Part shown: positions 28,566 to 42,990 of the stretch, piece after piece | Numbering within the stretch: the stretch's first letter is position 1 | Layout: each line of letters opens with the position of its first letter | Assembly (NCBI RefSeq): GCF_051014685.1 | Contig: NW_027478420.1 | Location: 1,054,001 to 1,118,000, forward strand | Source of the DNA: Ptiloglossa arizonensis | Taxonomy: Eukaryota > Arthropoda > Insecta > Hymenoptera > Colletidae | Length of the DNA stretch: 64,000 bases | Reading direction: 5' to 3' | Made by a program: the position numbers and the translations under genes | The notes under the pieces: model-generated | Database searches by the model: none | The model's input: the letters and a program-made list of their open reading frames with translations, nothing else | What the model was told of the DNA's origin: nothing

Positions 28566-31500
28566 GTATAACGTATAACGTATAACGTATAACGTATAAC
28601 GTATAACGTATAACGTATAACGTATAACGTATAACGTATAACGTATAACGTATAACGTATAACGTATAACGTATAACGTATAACGTATAACGTATAACGT
28701 ATAACGTATAACGTATAACGTATAACGTATAACGTATAACGTATAACGTATAACGTATAACGTATAACGTATAACGTATAACGTATAACGTATAACGTAT
28801 AACGTATAACGTATAACGTATAACGTATAACGTATAACGTATAACGTATAACGTATAACGTATAACGTATAACGTATAACGCATAACGTATAACGTATAA
28901 CCTATGACGTATAACGTATAACGTATAACGTATAACTAATAACGTATAACGTATAACGAATATCGTAGGACGTATAACGCATAACGTATAACGTATAACG
29001 TATAACGTATAACGTATAACTTATGACGTATAACGTATAACGTATAACGTATAACGAATAACGTATAACGTATAACGTATAACAAACAACGTATAACGTA
29101 TAACGTATAACGTATAACGTATAACGTATAACGTATAACGTATAACGTATAACATGTAATGTATAACGTATAACGTATAACGAATAACGTATAACGTATA
29201 ACGTATAACGTACAACGTATAACGTATAACGTATAACGTATAACGTATTACGTATAACGTATAACGTATAACGTATAACGTATAACGTATAACGTATAAC
29301 GTATAACGTATAACGTATAACGTACAACGTACAACGTACAACGTATAACGTATAACGTATAACGTATAACGTATAACGTATAACGTATAACGTGTAACGT
29401 ATAACGTATAACGTATAACGTATAACGTATAACGTATAACATGTAATGTATAACGTATAACGTATAACGAATAACGTTTAACGTATAACGTATAACGTAC
29501 AACGTATAACGTATAACGTATAACGTATAACGTATAACGTATAACGTATATCGTATAACGTATAACGTATAACGTATAACGTATAACGTATAACGTACAA
29601 CGTATAACGTACAACGTATAACGTACAACGTATAACGTACAACGTATAACGTACAACGTATAACGTAGAACGTAGAATGTATAACGTATAACGTATAACG
29701 TATAACGTATAACGTATAACGTATAACGTATAACGTATAACGTATAACGAATAACGTATAACGTATAACGTATAACGTATAACGTATAACGTATAACGTA
29801 TAACGTATAACGTATAACGTATAACGTATAACGTATAACGTATAACGCACATCGTATAACGTATAACATATAACGAATAACGTAAAACGCATAACGTATA
29901 ACGTATAACGTATAACGTATAACGTATAACGTATAACGTATAACGTATAACGTATAACGTGTAACGGATAACGTATAACGAATAACGTAAAACGTATAAC
30001 GCATGACGTATAACGTATAACGTATAACGTATAACGTATAACGTATAACGTATAACGTATAACGTATAACGTATAACGTATAACGTATAACGTATAACGT
30101 ATAACGTATAACGTATAACGTATAACGTATAACGTATAACGTCTAACGTATAACGTATAACGTATAACGTATAACATGTAATGTATAACGTATAACGTAT
30201 AATGTATAACGTATAACGTATAACGTATAACGTACAACGTATAACGTATCACGTATAACGTATTACGAATAACGTATAACGTATAACGTATAACGTATAA
30301 CGTAACACCTATAACGTATAACGTATGACGTATAACGTATAACGTATAACGTATAACGTATTACGTATAACGTATAACGTATAACATATAACGTATAACC
30401 TATGACGTATAACGTATAACGTATAACGTATAACGTATAACGTATAACGTATAACATGTAATGTATAACGTATAACGTATAATGTGTAAGGTATAACGTA
30501 TAACGTATAACGTACAACGTATAACGTATCACGTATAACGTATTACGAATAACGTTTAACGTATAACGTATAACGTAACACCTATAACGTATAAAGTATA
30601 ACGTATAGCGTACAACGTATAACGTATAACGTATATCGTATAACGTATAACGTATAACGTGTAACGTATAACGTATAACGTATAACGCATAACGTATAAC
30701 GTATAACGTATAACGTATAACGTATAACGTATAACGTATAACGTATAACGTATAACGTACAACGTATAACGTATAACGTATAACGTATAACGTATAACGT
30801 ATAACGTACAACGTACAACGTACAACGTACAACGTATAACGTATAACGTATAACGTATAACGTATAACGTATAACGTATAACGTATAACGTATAACGTAT
30901 AACGTGTAACGGATAACGTATAACGAATAACGTAAAACGTATAACGCATGACGTATAACGTATAACGTATAACGTATAACGTATAACGTATAACGTATAA
31001 CGTATAACGTATAACGTATAACGTATAACGTATAACGTATAACGTATAACGTATAACGTATAACGTATAACGTATAACGTTCAACGTATAACGTATAACA
31101 TGTAATGTATTACGTATAACGTATAATGTATAACGTATAACGTATAACGTATAACGTACAACGTATAACGTATCACGTATAACGTATTACGAATAACGTA
31201 TAACGTATAACGTATAACGTATAACGTATAACGTAACACCTATAACGTATAACGTATGACGTATAACGTATAACGTATAACGTATAACGTATAACGTATT
31301 ACGTATAACGTATAACGTATAACATATAACGTATAACCTATGACGTATAACGTATAACGTATAACGTATAACGTATAACGTATAACATGTAATGTATAAC
31401 GTATAACGTATAATGTGTAACGTATAACGTATAACGTATAACGTACAACGTATAACGTATCACGTATAACGTATTACGAATAACGTATAACGTATAACGT

Positions 31501-32300
31501 ATAACGTAACACCTATAACGTATAAAGTATAACGTATAGCGTACAACGTATAACGTAAAACGTATATCGTATAACGTATAACGTATAACGTGTAACGTAT
31601 AACGTATAACGTATAACGCATAACGTATAACGTATAACGTATAACGTATAAAGTATAACGTATAACGTATAACGTATAACGTATAACGTATAACGTATAA
31701 CGTATAACATGTAATGTATAACGTATAACGTATAACGAATAACGTATAACGTATAACGTATAACGTACAACGTATAACGTATAACGTATAACGTATAACG
31801 TATAACGTATAACGTATAACGTATAACGTATAACGTATAACGTATAACGTATAACGTATAACGTATAACGTATAACGTATAACGTATAACGTATAACGTA
31901 CAACGTACAACGTACAACGTATAACGTATAACGTATAACGTATAACGTATAACGTATAACGTATAACGTATAACGTATAACGTATAACGTATAACGTATA
32001 ACGTATAACGTATAACGTATAACGTATAACGTATAACGTATAACGTATAACGTATAACGTATAACGTATAACGTATAACGTATAACGTATAACGTATAAC
32101 GTATAACGTATAACGTATAACGTATAACGTATAACGTATAACATGTAATGTATAACGTATAACGTATAACGAATAACGTTTAACGTATAACGTATAACGT
32201 ACAACGTATAACGTATAACGTATAACGTATAACGTATAACGTATAACGTATATCGTATAACGTATAACGTATAACGTATAACGTATAACGTATAACGTAC
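28566..32300 (+). repeat. Large segmental duplication, right copy
   Basis: This is the partner of 20,985-26,100. It opens with a 45-unit pure run (28,566-28,880), continues with the divergent island (28,901-29,090), and passes at about 29,440 straight to sequence equivalent to 23,270, so the rare GCATACC cluster of the left copy is absent. The 14-bp dimer array at 29,595 and the GCACATC module at 29,847 match the left copy. Confidence 0.85.
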
Positions 32301-34500
32301 AACGTATAACGTACAACGTATAACGTACAACGTATAACGTACAACGTATAACGTACAACGTATAACGTACAACGTATAACGTAGAACGTAGAATGTATAA
32401 CGTATAACGTATAACGTATAACGTATAACGTATAACGTATAACGTATAACGTATAACGTATAACGAATAACGTATAACGTATAACGTATAACGTATAACG
32501 TATAACGTATAACGTATAACGTATAACGTATAACGTATAACGTATAACGTATAACGTATAACGCACATCGTATAACGTATAACATATAACGAATAACGTA
32601 AAACGCATAACGTATAACGTATAACGTATAACGTATAACGTATAACGTATAACGTATAACGTATAACGTATAACGTGTAACGGATAACGTATAACGAATA
32701 ACGTAAAACGTATAACGCATGACGTATAACGTATAACGTATAACGTATAACGTATAACGTATAACGTATAACGTATAACGTATAACGTATAACGTATAAC
32801 GTATAACGTATAACGTATAACGTATAACGTCTAACGTCTAACGTATAACGTATAACGTATAACGTATAACATGTAATGTATAACGTATAACGTATAATGT
32901 ATAACGTATAACGTATAACGTATAACGTACAACGTATAACGTATCACGTATAACGTATTACGAATAACGTATAACATATAACGTATAACGTACAACGTAT
33001 AACGTATCACGTATAACGTATTACGAATAACGTATAACGTATAACGTATAACGTATAACGTAACACCTATAACGTATAACGTATAACGTATAACGTATAA
33101 CATGTAATGTATAACGTATAACGTATAACGTATAACGTATAACGTATAACGTATAACGTATAACGTATAACGTATAACGTAACACCTATAACGTATAACG
33201 TATGACGTATAACGTATAACGTATAACGTATAACGTATTACGTATAACCTATAACGTATAACATATAACGTATAACCTATGACGTATAACGTATAACGTA
33301 TAACATGTAATGTATAACGTATAACGTATAATGTATAACGTATAACGTATAACGTATAACGTACAACGTATAACGTATCACGTATAACGTATTACGAATA
33401 ACGTATAACGTATAACGTATAACGTATAACGTAACACCTATAACGTATAACGTATAACGTATAACGTATAACATGTAATGTATAACGTATAACGTATAAT
33501 GTGTAACGTATAACGTATAACGTATAACGTACAACGTATAACGTATCACGTATAACGTATTACGAATAAAGTATAACGTATAACGTATAACGTAACACCT
33601 ATAACGTATATCGTATAACGTATAACGTATAACGTATAACGTGTAACGTATAACGTATAACGTATAACGCATAACGTATAACGTATAACGTATAACGTAT
33701 AACGTATAACGTATAACGTATAACGTATAACGTATAACGTACAACGTATAACGTATAACGTATAACGTATAACGTATAACGTATAACGTACAACGTACAA
33801 CGTACAACGTACAACGTATAACGTATAACGTATAACGTATAACGTATAACGTATAACGTATAACGTATAACGTATAACGTATAACGTATAACGTGTAACG
33901 GATAACGTATAACGAATAACGTAAAACGTATAACGCATGACGTATAACGTATAACGTATAACGTATAACGTATAACGTATAACGTATAACGTATAACGTA
34001 TAACGTATAACGTATAACGTATAACGTATAACGTATAACGTATAACGTATAACGTATAACGTATAACGTATAACGTTCAACGTATAACGTATAACATGTA
34101 ATGTATTACGTATAACGTATAATGTATAACGTATAACGTATAACGTATAACGTACAACGTATAACGTATCACGTATAACGTATTACGAATAACGTATAAC
34201 GTATAACGTATAACGTATAACGTATAACGTAACACCTATAACGTATAACGTATGACGTATAACGTATAACGTATAACGTATAACGTATAACGTATTACGT
34301 ATAACGTATAACGTATAACATATAACGTATAACCTATGACGTATAACGTATAACGTATAACGTATAACGTATAACGTATAACATGTAATGTATAACGTAT
34401 AACGTATAATGTGTAACGTATAACGTATAACGTATAACGTACAACGTATAACGTATCACGTATAACGTATTACGAATAACGTATAACGTATAACGTATAA
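32301..34500 (+). repeat. Satellite segment with duplicated GTAACAC blocks
   Basis: Contains the GCACATC module at 32,563, two adjacent GTCTAAC units (32,829 and 32,836), and GTAACAC-CTATAAC near 33,060, 33,179, 33,431, 33,592 and 34,229. From about 33.15 kb on it is the right copy of 26.46-27.85 kb. The neighbouring GTCTAAC units suggest local doubling of a variant that is single elsewhere. Confidence 0.82.
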
Positions 34501-37500
34501 CGTAACACCTATAACGTATAAAGTATAACGTATAGCGTACAACGTATAACGTATAACGTATATCGTATAACGTATAACGTATAACGTGTAACGTATCACG
34601 TATAACGTACAACGCATAACGTATAACGTATAACGTATAACGTATAAAGTATAACGTATAACGTATAACGTATAACGTATAACGTATAACGTATAACGTA
34701 TAACGTATAACGTATAACGTATAACGTATAACGTATAACGTATAACGTATAACGTATAACGAATAACGTATAACGTATAACGTATAACGTATAACGTACA
34801 ACGTATAACGTATAACGTATAACGTATAACGTATAACGTATAACGTATAACGTACAACGTACAACGTACAACGTATAACGTATAACGTATAACGTATAAC
34901 GTATAACGTATAACGTATAACGTATAACGTATAACGTATAACGTATAACGTATAACGTAAAACATGTAATGTATAACGTATAACGTATAACGAATAACGT
35001 ATCACGTATAACGTATTACGAATGACGTATAACGTATGACGTATAACGTATAACGTATAACGTATAACGTATAACGTATAACGTATAACGTATAACGTAT
35101 AACGTATAACGTATAACGAATAACGTATAACGTATAACGTATAACGTATAACGTATAACGTATAACGTATAACGTATAACGTATAACGTATAACGTATAA
35201 CGTATAACGTATAACGTATAACGTATAACGTATAACGTATAACGTATAACGTACAACGTACAACGTACAACGTATAACGTATAACGTATAACGTATAACG
35301 TATAACGTATAACGTATAACGTATAACGTATAACGTATAACGTATAACGTATAACGTAAAACATGTAATGTATAACGTATAACGTATAACGAATAACGTA
35401 TAACGTATAACGTATAACGTATAACGTATAACGTATAACGTATAACGTATAACGTATAACCTACAAAGTATAACGTATCACGTATAACGTATAACGAATG
35501 ACGTATAACGTATAACGTATGACATGTAATGTATAACGTATAACGTATAACGAATAACGTATAACGTATAACGTATAACGTACAACGTATAACGTATAAC
35601 GTATAACGCATAACGTATAACGTATAACGTATAACGTATAACGTATAACGTATAACGTATAACGTATAACGTATAACGTATAACGTATAACGTACAACGT
35701 ACAACGTACAACGTATAACGTATAACGTATAACGTATAACGTATAACGTATAACGTATAACGTATAACGTATAACGTATAAAGTATAACGTATAACGTAT
35801 AACGTATAACGTATAACGTATAACGTGTAACGGATAACGTATAACGAATAACGTAAAACGTATAACGCATGACGTATAACGTATAACGTATAACGTATAA
35901 CGTATAACGTATAACGTATAACGTATAACGTATAACGTATAACGTATAACGTATAACGTATAACGTATAACGTATAACGTATAACGTATAACGTATAACT
36001 AATAACGTATAACGTATAACGTATAACGTATAACGTATAACGTATAACGTATAACGTATAACGTATAACGTATAACGTATAACGTATAACGTATAACGTA
36101 TAACGTATAACGTATAACGTATAACGTATAACGTATAACGTATAACGTATAACGTATAACGTATAACGTATAACGTATAACGTATAACGTATAACGTATA
36201 ACGTATAACGTATAACGTGTAACGGATAACGTATAACGTACAACGTGTAACGGATAACGTATAACGAATAACGTATAACGTATAACGTATAACGTATAAC
36301 GTATAACGTATAACGTATAACGTATGACATGTAATGTATAACGTATAACGTATAACGAATAACGTATAACGTATAACGTACAACGTATAACGTATAACGT
36401 ATAACGTATAACGTATAACGTATAACGTATAACGTACAACGTATAACGTATAACGTATAACGTATAACGTATAACGTATAACGTATAACGTATGACATGT
36501 AATGTATAACGTATAACGTATAACGAATAACGTATAACGTATAACGTATAACGTACAACGTATAACGTATAACGTATAACGTATAACGTATAACGTATAA
36601 CGTATAACGTATAACGTATAACGTATAACGTACAACGTACAACGTACAACGTACAACGTACAACGTATAACGTATAACGTATAACGTATAACGTATAACG
36701 TATAACGTATAACGTATAACGTATAACGTATAACGTATAACGTATAACGTATAACGTATAACGTATAACGTACAACGTATAACGTATAACGTATAACGTA
36801 TAACGTATAACGTATAACGTATAACGTATAACGTATAACGTATAACGTATAACGTATAACGTATAACGTATAACGTATAACGTACAACGTACAACGTACA
36901 ACGTATAACGTATAACGTATAACGTATAACGTATAACGTATAACGTATAACGTATAACGTATAACGTATAACGTATAACGTATAACGTAAAACATGTAAT
37001 GTATAACGTATAACGTATAACGAATAACGTATAACGTATAACGTATAACGTATAACGTATAACGTATAACGTATAACGTATAACGTATAACGTATAACGT
37101 ATAACGTATAACGTATAACGTATAACGTATAACGTACAACGTATAACGTATCACGTATAACGTATTACGAATGACGTATAACGTATGACGTATAACGTAT
37201 AACGTATAACGTATAACGTATAACGTATAACGTATAACGTATAACGTATAACGTATAACGTATAACGTATAACGTATAACGAATAACGTATAACGTATAA
37301 CGTATAACGTATAACGTATAACGTATAACATGTAATGTATAACGTATAACGTATAACGAATAACGTATAACGTATAACGTATAACGTACAACGTATAACG
37401 TATAACGTACAACGTACAACGCACAACGTATAACGTATAACGTATAACGAATAACGTATAACGTATAACGTATAACGTATAACGTATAACATGTAACGGA

Positions 37501-37611
37501 TAACGTATAACGAATAACGTAAAACGTATAACGCATGACGTATAACGTATAACGTATAACGTATAACGTATAACGTATAACGTATAACGTATAACGTATA
37601 ACGTATAACGC
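34501..37611 (+). repeat. Mosaic satellite segment
   Basis: Holds CTACAAA (near 35,460), GCATGAC at 35,867, a 49-unit near-pure run with one TAATAAC (36,000), the GTGTAAC-GGATAAC doublet at 36,217 and 36,245, two ATGTAAT blocks and a five-unit GTACAAC run at 36,630. Its variant order resembles about 56.4-58.4 kb (GTATCAC at 37,148 and 58,059 in the same context). No gene is seen. Confidence 0.82.
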
Positions 37612-39291
37612 ATAACGTATAACGTATAACGTATAACGTATAACGTATAACGTATAACATGTAATGTATAACGTATAACGTATAACGAATAACGTATAAC
37701 GTATAACGTATAACGTATAACGTATAACGTATAACGTATAACGTATAACGTATAACGTATAACGTATAACGTATAACGTATAACGTATAACGTACAACGT
37801 ACAACGTACAACGTATAACGTATAACGTATAACGTATAACGTATAACGTATAACGTATAACGTATAACGTATAACGTATAACGTATAACGTACAACGTAC
37901 AACGTACAACGTATAACGTATAACGTATAACGTATAACGTATAACGTATAACGTATAACGTACAACGTATAACGTATAACGTATAACGTATAACGTATAA
38001 CGTATATCGTATAACGTATAACGTATAACGTATAACGTATAACGTATAACGTACAACGTATAACGTACAACGTATAACGTACAACGTATAACGTACAACG
38101 TATAACGTACAACGTATAACGTACAACGTATAACGTAGAACGTAGAACGTATAACGTATAACGTATAACGTATAACGTATAACGTATAACGTATAACGTA
38201 TAACGTATAACGTATAACGTATAACGTATAACGTATAACGTATAACGTATAACGTATAACGTATAACGTATAACGTATAACGTATAACGTATAACGTATA
38301 ACGTATAACGTATAACGCACATCGTATAACGTATAACATATAACGAATAACGTAAAACGCATAACGTATAACGTATAACGTATAACGTATAACGTATAAC
38401 GTATAACGTATAACGTATAACGTATAACGTGTAACGGATAACGTATAACGAATAACGTAAAACGTATAACGTATAACGTATAACGTAACACCTATAACGT
38501 ATAACGTATGACGTATAACGTATAACGTATAACGTATAACGTATTACGTATAACGTATAACGTATAACATATAACGTATAACCTATGACGTATAACGTAT
38601 AACGTATAACGTATAACGTATAACGTATAACATGTAATGTATAACGTATAACGTATAATGTGTAACGTATAACGTATAACGTATAACGTACAACGTATAA
38701 CGTATCACGTATAACGTATTACGAATAACGTATAACGTATAACGTATAACGTATAACATGTAATGTATAATGTATAACGTATAACGAATAACGTATAACG
38801 TATAACGTATAACGTATAACGTACAACGTATAACGTATAACGTATAACGTATAACGTATAACGTATAACGTAGAACGTATAACGTAGAACGTATAACGTA
38901 TAACGTATAACGTATAACGTATAACGTATAACGTATAACGTATAACGTATAACGTATAACGTACAACGTACAACGTACAACGTATAATGTATAACGTATA
39001 ACGTATAACGTATAACGTATAACGTATATCGTATAACGTATAACGTATAACGTGTAACGTATAACGTATAACGTATAACGCATAACGTATAACGTATAAC
39101 GTATAACGTATAAAGTATAACGTATAACGTATAACGTATAACGTATAACGTATAACGTATAACGTATAACGTATAACATGTAATGTATGACGTATAACGT
39201 ATAACGAATAACGTATAACGAATAACGTATAACGTATAACGTACAACGTATATCGTATAACGTATAACGTATAACGTATAACGTATAACGT
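37612..39291 (+). repeat. 1,680-bp tandem duplication, copy A
   Basis: Line-by-line comparison finds no difference between 37,612-39,306 and 39,292-40,986 (1,695 bp at offset 1,680, or 240 units). The left edge is the C/T mismatch at 37,611 versus 39,291; the right edge is T at 39,307 versus G at 40,987. The unit contains the 14-bp dimer array (38,051), the GCACATC module (38,317), GTGTAAC-GGATAAC (38,430) and GTAACAC-CTATAAC (near 38,485). Confidence 0.92.
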
Positions 39292-40971
39292 ATAACGTAT
39301 AACGTATAACGTATAACGTATAACGTATAACGTATAACATGTAATGTATAACGTATAACGTATAACGAATAACGTATAACGTATAACGTATAACGTATAA
39401 CGTATAACGTATAACGTATAACGTATAACGTATAACGTATAACGTATAACGTATAACGTATAACGTATAACGTACAACGTACAACGTACAACGTATAACG
39501 TATAACGTATAACGTATAACGTATAACGTATAACGTATAACGTATAACGTATAACGTATAACGTATAACGTACAACGTACAACGTACAACGTATAACGTA
39601 TAACGTATAACGTATAACGTATAACGTATAACGTATAACGTACAACGTATAACGTATAACGTATAACGTATAACGTATAACGTATATCGTATAACGTATA
39701 ACGTATAACGTATAACGTATAACGTATAACGTACAACGTATAACGTACAACGTATAACGTACAACGTATAACGTACAACGTATAACGTACAACGTATAAC
39801 GTACAACGTATAACGTAGAACGTAGAACGTATAACGTATAACGTATAACGTATAACGTATAACGTATAACGTATAACGTATAACGTATAACGTATAACGT
39901 ATAACGTATAACGTATAACGTATAACGTATAACGTATAACGTATAACGTATAACGTATAACGTATAACGTATAACGTATAACGTATAACGTATAACGCAC
40001 ATCGTATAACGTATAACATATAACGAATAACGTAAAACGCATAACGTATAACGTATAACGTATAACGTATAACGTATAACGTATAACGTATAACGTATAA
40101 CGTATAACGTGTAACGGATAACGTATAACGAATAACGTAAAACGTATAACGTATAACGTATAACGTAACACCTATAACGTATAACGTATGACGTATAACG
40201 TATAACGTATAACGTATAACGTATTACGTATAACGTATAACGTATAACATATAACGTATAACCTATGACGTATAACGTATAACGTATAACGTATAACGTA
40301 TAACGTATAACATGTAATGTATAACGTATAACGTATAATGTGTAACGTATAACGTATAACGTATAACGTACAACGTATAACGTATCACGTATAACGTATT
40401 ACGAATAACGTATAACGTATAACGTATAACGTATAACATGTAATGTATAATGTATAACGTATAACGAATAACGTATAACGTATAACGTATAACGTATAAC
40501 GTACAACGTATAACGTATAACGTATAACGTATAACGTATAACGTATAACGTAGAACGTATAACGTAGAACGTATAACGTATAACGTATAACGTATAACGT
40601 ATAACGTATAACGTATAACGTATAACGTATAACGTATAACGTACAACGTACAACGTACAACGTATAATGTATAACGTATAACGTATAACGTATAACGTAT
40701 AACGTATATCGTATAACGTATAACGTATAACGTGTAACGTATAACGTATAACGTATAACGCATAACGTATAACGTATAACGTATAACGTATAAAGTATAA
40801 CGTATAACGTATAACGTATAACGTATAACGTATAACGTATAACGTATAACGTATAACATGTAATGTATGACGTATAACGTATAACGAATAACGTATAACG
40901 AATAACGTATAACGTATAACGTACAACGTATATCGTATAACGTATAACGTATAACGTATAACGTATAACGT
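39292..40971 (+). repeat. 1,680-bp tandem duplication, copy B
   Basis: Direct tandem partner of copy A with no difference detected by reading. Part of it (from about 39,997) is also the start of a 5.7-kb segment repeated from 45,690, so this stretch has been copied at least twice at different scales. Confidence 0.92.
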
Positions 40972-42990
40972 ATAACGTATAACGTAGAACGTATAACGTA
41001 TAACGTATAACGTATAACGTATAACGTATAACGTATAACGTATAACGTAGAACGTATAACGTACAACGTACAACGTACAACGTATAACGTAGAACGTATA
41101 ACGTATAACGTATAACGTATAACGTATAACGTATAACGTATAACGTATAACGTATAACGTATAACGTATAACGTATAACGTATAACGTATAACGTATAAC
41201 GTATAACGTATAACGTATAACGTATAACGTATAACGTATAACGTATAACGTATAACGTATAACGTATAACGTATAACGTACAACGTATAACGTATCACGT
41301 ATAACGTATTACGAATGACGTATAACGTATGACGTATAACGTATAACGTATAACGTATAACGTATAAGGTATAACGTATAACGTATAACGTATAACGTAT
41401 AACGTAAAACATGTAATGTATAACGTATAACGTATAACGAATAACGTATAACGTATAACGTATAACGTATAACGTACAACGTATAACGTGTAACGTATAA
41501 AGTATAACGTATAACGTATAACGTATAACGTATAACGTATAACGTATAACGTATAACGTATAACGTACAAAGTATAACGTATCACGTATAACGTATAACG
41601 AATGACGTATAACGTATGACGTATGACGTATAACGTATAACGTATAACGTATAACGTATAACGTATAACGTATAACGTATAACGTATAACGTATAACGTA
41701 AAACATGTAATGTATAACGTATAACGTATAACGAATAACGTATAACGTATAACGTATAACGTATAACGTATAACGTACAACGTATAACGTATAACGTATC
41801 ACGTATAACGTATTGCGAATAACGTATAACGTATAACGTATAACGTATAACGTAACACCTATAACGTATAACGTATGACGTATAACGTATAACGTATAAC
41901 GTATTACGTATAACGTATAACGTATAACATATAACGTATAACCTATGACGTATAACGTATAACGTATATCGTATAACGTATAACGTATAACATGTAATGT
42001 ATAACGTATAACGTATAATGTGTAACGTATAACGTATAACGTATAACGTACAACGTATAACGTATAACGTATAACGCATAACGTATAACGTATAACGTAT
42101 AACGTATAACGTATAACGTATAACGTATAACGTATAACGTATAACGTATAACGTATAACGTACAACGTACAACGTACAACGTATAACGTATAACGTATAA
42201 CGTATAACGTATAACGTATAACGTATAACGTATAACGTATAACGTATAAAGTATAACGTATAACGTATAACGTATAACGTATAACGTATAACGTGTAACG
42301 GAAAACGTATAACGAATAACGTAAAACGTATAACGCATGACGTATAACGTATAACGTATAACGTATAACGTATAACGTATAACGTATAACGTATAACGTA
42401 TAACGTATAACGTATAACGTATAACGTATAACGTATAACGTATAACGTATAACGTATAACGTATAACGTATAACGTATAACGTATAACGTATAACGTATA
42501 ACGTATAACGTATAACGTATAACGTATAACGTATAACGTATAACGTATAACGTATAACGTATAACGTATAACGTATAACGTATAACCAATAACGTATAAC
42601 GTATAACGTATAACGTATAACGTATAACGTATAACGTATAACGTATAACGTATAACGTATAACGTATAACGTATAACGTGTAACGGATAACGTATGACGT
42701 ATAACGTGTAACGGATAACGTATAACGAATAACGTATAACGTATAACGTATAACGTATAACGTATAACGTATAACGTATGACATGTAATGTATAACGTAT
42801 AACGTATAACGAATAACGTATAACGTATAACGTATAACGTACAACGTATAACGTATAACGTATAACGTATAACGTATAACGTATAACGTATAACGTATGA
42901 CATGTAATGTATAACGTATAACGTATAACGAATAACGTATAACGTATAACGTATAACGTACAACGTATAACGTATAACGTATAACGTATA
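39997..42990 (+). repeat. 5.7-kb-spaced segmental duplication, left copy
   Basis: Landmarks recur about 5.7 kb downstream: GCACATC 39,997 and 45,690; GTAACAC 40,165 and 45,866; GTACAAC triplet 40,641 and 46,335; GAATGAC 41,313 and 47,013; GTATTGC 41,810 and 47,517; GTGTAAC 42,293 and 48,000; doublet 42,678 and 48,392. Offsets drift between 5,693 and 5,714 through whole-unit gains and losses plus 1-bp slips in the right copy. Substitutions include GGAAAAC (left) versus GGATAAC (right). Confidence 0.87.
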
